Source: Ornithinibacillus caprae (lineage in GTDB: Bacteria; Bacillota; Bacilli; Bacillales; Amphibacillaceae). Taken from it: a stretch of DNA of 64,000 nt. Both the position numbers and the translations under genes were made by a program. Below are positions 59,026-64,000 of the stretch, piece after piece (position 1 is the first letter of the stretch; the number at the start of each line of letters is the position of its first letter). The DNA is taken from contig NZ_WOCA01000007.1 in NCBI RefSeq assembly GCF_009728145.1, forward strand, positions 1 to 64,000, read 5' to 3'. The notes beneath the pieces are model-generated. The model had not been told where the DNA came from and ran no database searches. It saw only the letters and a program-made list of their open reading frames with translations.

Positions 59026-59985
59026 TTAGTCCATATACTTATTTAAAAACTCATTCAATACTTTGATATACTTTTCTTCATGAATTACAAATGCTTCTCC
59101 ATGGTTAGCGTTGTCGAAAGTAACCATTTCTGCTTCACTTTTCGTATTTTCATATAATTCATGAGTCATTTCAGTTGGTACAAACGTATCGGCGTTCCCA
59201 TGGATATACAGAATTGGTCGTTCTGCTTTTTTTACTTGTTCTAATGTTGATGCTTCAGTGAATGAATATCCAGCCTTTGCTTTAGATACTAGACTTGTAG
59301 TATCTAATACAGGAAATGACGGCAGCTTAAACATTCTTGTTATTTGATATGAAAATAAATCTTGTACACTAGTAAAAGGACTATCTGCAATAACAACCTT
59401 TACATTATCAGGTAACTCTTCCCCACTGGTCATTAGAACCGTTGCTGCTCCCATTGAAAGACCATGCAAAACAATCTCCGTATCTTCCCCTAGTTTTTCA
59501 ATTAGAAGATCAATCCATTTCACATAATCTAATCGGTCATGCCAACCAAAGCCATAGTAATCTCCTTCACTATTACCATGTCCTCTTGCATCAGCTGTGA
59601 AAAAGCTATAACCTAATTCCTCATAATAATACTGACCATACAACCCCATTTGTGAGCCGCTCCCAAGGTAACCATGTGCCATAATTACTAATTTATTCGT
59701 GGGCTCTTTTGCTTCAAGGAGATATCCTTTTAAGGTTAGATCATCAAAGGAATTCATTTCTAATTCCTCAAAATCCTGTTCTCTTACCCACTTGCGCCAT
59801 CCCCCCTCGGTAAACGCAGTCATTGCCTCAGCAGATACTTCTAAATCTTGATTTCCTTGTAAAAAATCTTTTTGACCACGGCTAATTGCTAGATTATAAA
59901 AATAAAAGCCTGCAATGATATCTATAATTAATAAAACTGTAATAATCGTAATAACTATTTTAAGAACCTTTTTACGTTTCATCAT
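59026..59985 (-). CDS. Membrane-anchored alpha/beta hydrolase
   Basis: The ~319-aa protein has an N-terminal membrane anchor (KIVITIITVLLIIDIIAGFY) and an alpha/beta hydrolase domain on the outside. Motifs are the oxyanion HGYLGS, ADARGHGNSEGD, nucleophile Ser in LHGLSMGAATV, Asp in HGNADTFVP and His in NANHGEAFV. It resembles the 'serine aminopeptidase/lysophospholipase-like' group of secreted Bacillus hydrolases. The ATG at 59985 follows GGAGGGGG. Single-gene unit. The substrate is unknown. Confidence 0.86.
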   Translation of the reverse strand: MMKRKKVLKIVITIITVLLIIDIIAGFYFYNLAISRGQKDFLQGNQDLEVSAEAMTAFTEGGWRKWVREQDFEELEMNSFDDLTLKGYLLEAKEPTNKLVIMAHGYLGSGSQMGLYGQYYYEELGYSFFTADARGHGNSEGDYYGFGWHDRLDYVKWIDLLIEKLGEDTEIVLHGLSMGAATVLMTSGEELPDNVKVVIADSPFTSVQDLFSYQITRMFKLPSFPVLDTTSLVSKAKAGYSFTEASTLEQVKKAERPILYIHGNADTFVPTEMTHELYENTKSEAEMVTFDNANHGEAFVIHEEKYIKVLNEFLNKYMD

Positions 59986-60104
59986 GCTGCCCCCTCCGAA
60001 AACTATAATTCTATTATACAAAAAATTCGGACCATATAGGGGACTTTTCTACTGGTAAGTATTACAAACAGATTACACAATTTAACATTTAGTCGATCGA
60101 TCAC

Positions 60105-60605
60105 CTAGTTCTTTTCCAACAATCCTAGCTCTTCTTTCACTTCCCTAATCTGATCAATATGCCGTAGTTCATGATAACCAATAAATTCGATGGTCTGTCG
60201 CAAGCTTAATTTCCCAAACGCTGGATGGGGGATAGATTTTCCATCGAGATCTATTTGTTCTGCTCTCTTAACTAGTTTCAATAATGCCTCATGAGATGAA
60301 GTTAACTTCTCCTTCAATTCTTCTAAACTATTATCCTCTTCACTCGGTAGTAAAGTTTCAGGAGCCTGGACCTTATAGCTACGATTAAGGGTTAACTCAA
60401 TAGGTTGGTCATCCGCATAAACAAGTTCCCCACTTTTCAATTGTTTCCCTATCATCCTAGTAAATGCAGTTTCAACTAAAAACAAATGCTCTAATATTTG
60501 TTTAATAGACCATCGATCATTAGAAGTATTCTTGCTCAAGTTTTCTTCGGCTATTCCATTAATCTCATTCCACAACTCATTTCGAGCTTTCTTATTTACT
60601 TCCAT
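60105..60605 (-). CDS. DinB/YfiT-family four-helix protein
   Basis: The 166-aa protein is of the DinB-like superfamily, a four-helix bundle with a metal site. The three metal histidines are visible: one in WSIKQILEHLFLVETAF and two in FIGYHELRHIDQI. Relatives include bacillithiol transferases and damage-induced proteins, so thiol transfer is a possible activity but not proven. The ATG follows TAGGGGG. It is a single gene between the hydrolase and the LnrLMN-like operon. Confidence 0.85.
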   Translation of the reverse strand: MEVNKKARNELWNEINGIAEENLSKNTSNDRWSIKQILEHLFLVETAFTRMIGKQLKSGELVYADDQPIELTLNRSYKVQAPETLLPSEEDNSLEELKEKLTSSHEALLKLVKRAEQIDLDGKSIPHPAFGKLSLRQTIEFIGYHELRHIDQIREVKEELGLLEKN

Positions 60606-60652
60606 GTTCTCCCCCTAGTTTTTAATTATTATAACAATTTTTAGAAAATAAT

Positions 60653-60685
60653 AAAAGTACAGCTATCCCTTATAGCTGTACTTTT
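60653..60685. terminator. Terminator of the LnrLMN-like operon
   Basis: AAAAGTACAGCTAT (60653-60666) pairs perfectly with ATAGCTGTACTTTT (60672-60685), a 14-bp stem. Confidence 0.93.
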
Positions 60686-60689
60686 AAGT

Positions 60690-61781
60690 TTAAACATGTC
60701 TTCTTTCCATCAAGTGAATCCCTAGTCCCATCAAGAGAACTCCCATCATAACTAAAATGCTAATTGGAAATAACAGTTCCTCCACAGAATATCCATATAT
60801 TGCGAATCCATTTAAAACCTCCATACCATAGGTTAATGGATTTACTTTGGATAAGGTTAATATCACTTTTGACTCGACAATCTCTAATGGCCAATATGCC
60901 CCACCGATCATTGCCATGCTCACTGCAACAATAGGAATTACTGCATTAAATTGTTGAACGTTTTTTACAATAGCAGTAATTACTACGGATAAGGATACAA
61001 TTGCAAACACATAAGGAATCAAAAGCCCTAACGTAATAAAGAAATTACCATTAAAATCAACTCCAACCAAATATCGAAAAACAAAAAAGATAATGAGTAT
61101 TTGCAAATATCCCGTAATAAAACTATATATTAAATTCGCCACGTACATCTCCCATTTTCGTACTGGAGATAAAATAACTCGATCCCATACTCCTTCTTTC
61201 TTCTCGATCAAAATCGGCAAAACATTATATGCAATCGTGTAAATGACAAAAAATAAGGTGAATCCAAATAAAGCTTGATAGGAGCTATCATAAACAACAG
61301 CATCTGAACTTCTAAAACTCCCTGTTTGTATAGAAAAAATCGGGGAACGCATTACCTGTTGAATGTCCATCTCCGTATCTTGTAACTGCCCAACTAATTG
61401 TTCCAGTTGATGTTTTTTCTTGTAAATATCACGAATAGATTGTTCAATCATCGTTACATTAGGTGAATCTACTCCAACGATAACTTTAAAGCTATCTTCA
61501 CCTAAAACCACCCCAACTTCAGCCTTACCATTGGCAATCTGTTCCACCATTTCCGCTTCAGACATCCACTGTAGTGATAACGCATTTACTTCCTCCAACT
61601 GTTCCCCAATATAACTATCCCGTATCTTTTCCTCTGTGGCATAGGCTGGAACTTGAAAAGAAGTCATTCCTCCTGCACCACTTAAAAGAAAGGCAAATCC
61701 AATTGACATAGCAGTAAAAATCACAAATGTTCCCGGACTTCGTAAAAACAGCTTAAATTTTGCTAATAAAATTCCAATCAT
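60690..61781 (-). CDS. ABC-2 exporter permease, second subunit (LnrN-like)
   Basis: The 363-aa ABC-2 permease has one N-terminal span, a ~150-residue outside domain and five C-terminal spans ending in a basic tail (HLMERRHV). The coupling motif is ILIEKKEGVWDRVILSPVRK. With its partner permease and the ATPase it matches the layout of LnrLMN, the linearmycin-resistance exporter of B. subtilis, but lipid or other drug export is equally possible. ATG overlaps the upstream stop codon by 4 bp. It is the last gene, followed by a 14-bp terminator. Confidence 0.83.
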   Translation of the reverse strand: MIGILLAKFKLFLRSPGTFVIFTAMSIGFAFLLSGAGGMTSFQVPAYATEEKIRDSYIGEQLEEVNALSLQWMSEAEMVEQIANGKAEVGVVLGEDSFKVIVGVDSPNVTMIEQSIRDIYKKKHQLEQLVGQLQDTEMDIQQVMRSPIFSIQTGSFRSSDAVVYDSSYQALFGFTLFFVIYTIAYNVLPILIEKKEGVWDRVILSPVRKWEMYVANLIYSFITGYLQILIIFFVFRYLVGVDFNGNFFITLGLLIPYVFAIVSLSVVITAIVKNVQQFNAVIPIVAVSMAMIGGAYWPLEIVESKVILTLSKVNPLTYGMEVLNGFAIYGYSVEELLFPISILVMMGVLLMGLGIHLMERRHV

Positions 61782-63043
61782 TTTACTGCCCCCCTCTTCG
61801 GAAAGCTAAATGCTGCAACGATTATAGTAGTGATAGCAAAGATGAGTAAAAACAGAATATGCTCAGAAATCTCGGATAATCCGTCTCCTCTTAAAATCGA
61901 CAAATACGCTGACATCCCAGCACCATTTGGCGTGAAATTACCCATTGTCCGAATAACCACCAATGAATCACCAATTGGATAGAAGCTTCCTCCTAAAAAC
62001 GCCATAATCGTAACAATAATACTGGAGAAAAAATTGGTAATCATTTCAGAATTAATACGATAGCTTAAAGCAGTAAGTAGTACTGTTACTCCTCCAACTG
62101 CTATAGAAAAAAATACTGTTACAACTAAAAATGCTAATAAGTTTGGCCACGTTACACCAAATGCAATCCAAGCAAAAAGATAAATAATCATTAATTGCAT
62201 AAATCCAAATAACGCTCCAGATAGAAATACACCTATAAAGTAAACCCATCTTGATACACCTGCTAAGATTACTCGATCAAATACTAAATTCTTTTTCTCA
62301 TATAACGCCATCGAACCAATGGTTGCAGCAATAAACAATACATTCATCACCGCCATTCCTATACTGTAGTAATCTTTAGATGTAATTGAATTTTTCTGAT
62401 TAATGGTAGTAACTTCACCAATTATTCCATCTTCATCCATTTGAAGAACGGATTGGTCGAGTTCATTTTTGTTTACAAATACACTTAAGGTAAACTGTTC
62501 TTGAAACTGGGTAACAATACTCTCTACAATACTACCCCCTATTTGATGGGTATCATTATATAAAACGGAGAGGGACGGCTCTACATTTTTATCCAATATT
62601 ATTTTTTCTAGCATGTTATACGTGAAGTTTTCAGGTACTTCAATTATTGCGGTAAAGGTATTGTCTTCTTTAAGTTGGTTAAGCATCGAAGGATTAGTTA
62701 TATCAAGTTCAACAAATTCTTGAATCTCTTCATTACCAAAAATGTCGTTTTTCAACGTATCAATAACCATCAAATTCTCTACATTTCCACTTATAGATTC
62801 TAGCTCTCCTGATGGCATCGTCTCTTTTAGTCCGTCTATAAATTGCTCCACTTGTTCTTTTTCATTTGAATGTTCAACAAAAGCAACCTTGGCACGGATA
62901 TCTGGATTTTCACCATTCATCCAGCTGCTTAGTGCTGTTCCTAATATGGTAATTAAGATAATGGGTAACCCAATTAACAACAGTAATTGCTGAGGATTCC
63001 GAAGTAGCTGTAATCCTTGTTTTTTTATAATATTCCAGGTCAT
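61778..63043 (-). CDS. ABC-2 exporter permease, first subunit (LnrM-like)
   Basis: The 421-aa ABC-2 permease has an N-terminal span (LLLLIGLPIILITILGTAL), a ~190-residue extracytoplasmic domain and five C-terminal spans. The coupling sequence is LYEKKNLVFDRVILAGVSRW, close to that of its partner, suggesting the two arose by duplication. It starts 12 bp after the ATPase. Together they should form a heterodimeric exporter; the substrate is not shown by the sequence. Confidence 0.83.
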   Translation of the reverse strand: MTWNIIKKQGLQLLRNPQQLLLLIGLPIILITILGTALSSWMNGENPDIRAKVAFVEHSNEKEQVEQFIDGLKETMPSGELESISGNVENLMVIDTLKNDIFGNEEIQEFVELDITNPSMLNQLKEDNTFTAIIEVPENFTYNMLEKIILDKNVEPSLSVLYNDTHQIGGSIVESIVTQFQEQFTLSVFVNKNELDQSVLQMDEDGIIGEVTTINQKNSITSKDYYSIGMAVMNVLFIAATIGSMALYEKKNLVFDRVILAGVSRWVYFIGVFLSGALFGFMQLMIIYLFAWIAFGVTWPNLLAFLVVTVFFSIAVGGVTVLLTALSYRINSEMITNFFSSIIVTIMAFLGGSFYPIGDSLVVIRTMGNFTPNGAGMSAYLSILRGDGLSEISEHILFLLIFAITTIIVAAFSFPKRGAVK

Positions 63044-63055
63044 ACTACACCCACC

Positions 63056-63988
63056 TCAGTCCCTTAACGCTCTACCAGTTAAGTGAAGAAATACATCTTC
63101 AAGCGTAGGCGTTTTAATATTTACAGAACTCAATTCAAGTCCTGATTCTTCAGCTAGTTTAATTAGCCAAGAAAATATATTTACTTCTTTTGGAACTATG
63201 ATGGTGATTTCCATTTCACCTACAATTATGCGGTTTACTGTAGGGTTAGTCTTAATCGCATTCACAAATTCATCAGTTAGTCGATTTGCCTGAACTAAAA
63301 TAGTTTTTTCTGTGGAAAGAATGCTTTTTATTTGTTCCTGTGTTCCAGAGGCAATTAAATTTCCTTTATCCAAGATATAAATTCGGTCACAGAGATATTC
63401 TACTTCTTCCATATAATGACTTGTATACAATACTGTCATTTGTTTCTCTGAATTCAGCCTCTTTACCGTTTCTAAAATATAATTTCTTGATTGTGGATCA
63501 ATTCCAACAGTCGGTTCATCCATAATTAGTAGTTCTGGATCATGCAACATCGCAACTCCAATATTCAACCTTCTTTTCATTCCACCTGAAAATTTATTAA
63601 CCACTTCCTTCCGTCTATCTGTCAATCCTATTTGTTCTAAAACCTCGTCTATTTTCTTATTTAGCTCTGTTCCTCTCAGCCTGTATAACCTTCCAAAAAA
63701 TCGCAAGTTTTCTTCAGCGGTTAGTTCCGTATACAATGCTATCTCTTGTGGTACCATGCCAGTAACCTTGCGTAAAGGAGCAGGGTTTTTCAACATACTT
63801 TTATTTAAGTAACGTACATCCCCGCCTGTAGGCTCCATTAATGAAGATAACATTGAAATTGCCGTTGATTTTCCTGCTCCATTCGGTCCTAGTAAGCCGA
63901 CGATTTCACCTTTTTCAATGAACATGCTTACATTTTTCACAGCGTGTATTTGTTTAAATTTCTTTGTTAGTTCAACTAATTCAATCAT
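63056..63988 (-). CDS. ABC exporter ATP-binding protein (LnrL-like)
   Basis: The 310-aa ATPase has Walker A GPNGAGKST, Q-loop VPQEIALY, signature FSGGMKRRLNIGVAM, Walker B LLIMDEPTVGIDP and switch His in YTSHYMEE. The C-terminal ~90 residues end with TLEDVFLHLTGRALRD, the usual tail of drug-exporter ATPases. The length equals LnrL of B. subtilis (about 311). ATG 63988 follows GGAGGAAT at the very edge of the window, so the promoter and any two-component regulator (LnrJK) would be outside. Confidence 0.9.
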   Translation of the reverse strand: MIELVELTKKFKQIHAVKNVSMFIEKGEIVGLLGPNGAGKSTAISMLSSLMEPTGGDVRYLNKSMLKNPAPLRKVTGMVPQEIALYTELTAEENLRFFGRLYRLRGTELNKKIDEVLEQIGLTDRRKEVVNKFSGGMKRRLNIGVAMLHDPELLIMDEPTVGIDPQSRNYILETVKRLNSEKQMTVLYTSHYMEEVEYLCDRIYILDKGNLIASGTQEQIKSILSTEKTILVQANRLTDEFVNAIKTNPTVNRIIVGEMEITIIVPKEVNIFSWLIKLAEESGLELSSVNIKTPTLEDVFLHLTGRALRD

Positions 63989-64000
63989 CCGTATTCCTCC

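Noticed and set aside
58483-59046. Overlapping ORFs on both strands in array 2, and the possibility of a CRISPR array
   Set aside because: Same period artefact; the units are contiguous with no unique spacers and no cas genes are nearby, so it is a minisatellite and not CRISPR.

Overview
This AT-rich window looks like chromosomal DNA of an endospore-forming Bacillaceae bacterium, most like the halotolerant Oceanobacillus/Virgibacillus group; this is inferred from gene content, not from a search. Support comes from two tiny YjcZ-family spore proteins, a YhcN/YlaJ lipoprotein, a gerA-gerB-gerC germinant receptor operon, the sigI-rsgI pair, a bmrCD-type drug exporter with its leader peptide, a Bacillus-type fnr with a C-terminal cysteine cluster, and Bacillus-like queG-yhbB-trmL synteny. 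There is no prophage, plasmid backbone, CRISPR array or rRNA. The only recognised transposon is an IS3-like end cut by the left edge.

Layout. 1-0.75 kb: IS3-like end and two overlooked small genes. 0.76-4.3 kb: MFS transporter, chemotaxis receptor, a dispersed repeat element and an IDEAL-domain protein. 4.4-9.0 kb: a NEW3 surface protein/ABC exporter operon divergent from an ECF sigma/anti-sigma pair. 9.0-15.3 kb: acetyltransferase, azlCD, a BtuF-like protein, methionine aminopeptidase, an ABC exporter and yjcZ genes. 15.3-18.2 kb: benzil-reductase-like SDR, M20 dipeptidase and a 21-bp tandem repeat. 18.2-21.5 kb: yrrT-luxS-mccA-mccB, a methyl-cycle to cysteine pathway in one operon. 21.6-24.7 kb: spore lipoprotein, yhdB-like gene, sigI-rsgI. 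24.8-29.8 kb: serine protease, bmrCD and an attenuator leader. 29.9-34.5 kb: dispersed repeat element and ger operon. 34.5-37.7 kb: OpuA/ProU-type betaine transporter. 38.2-43.6 kb: MurG-like enzyme, MATE pump, nucleoside and nucleobase transporters. 43.6-48.8 kb: third copy of the dispersed element, odhAB, a 33-codon gene. 48.8-54 kb: trmL, yhbB, DUF5316, ogt, queG, ABC-class ATPase. 54.1-58.5 kb: structured repeat, tRNA-Gly, fnr, dat and an S9 peptidase. 58.5-64 kb: second 21-bp tandem repeat, hydrolase, DinB-like protein and an LnrLMN-like exporter.

Most metabolic genes are ordinary. The interest is in the non-coding DNA. A bmrCD leader has a ribosome-controlled terminator and a second strong terminator. 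Two 21-bp tandem arrays of nearly the same unit lie 40 kb apart. An intergenic element with terminal inverted arms occurs three times. A hairpin repeat of about 90 bp shows a compensatory base change between its two copies. Several regulatory sites can be read directly: an FNR box 42-43 bp upstream of the predicted fnr start point, paired PurBox-like sites at the purine permease, a SigI-type promoter before sigI, sigma-G/F-type promoters before the spore genes, a cre-like site before odhA, and a hairpin that buries the yhbB ribosome binding site.
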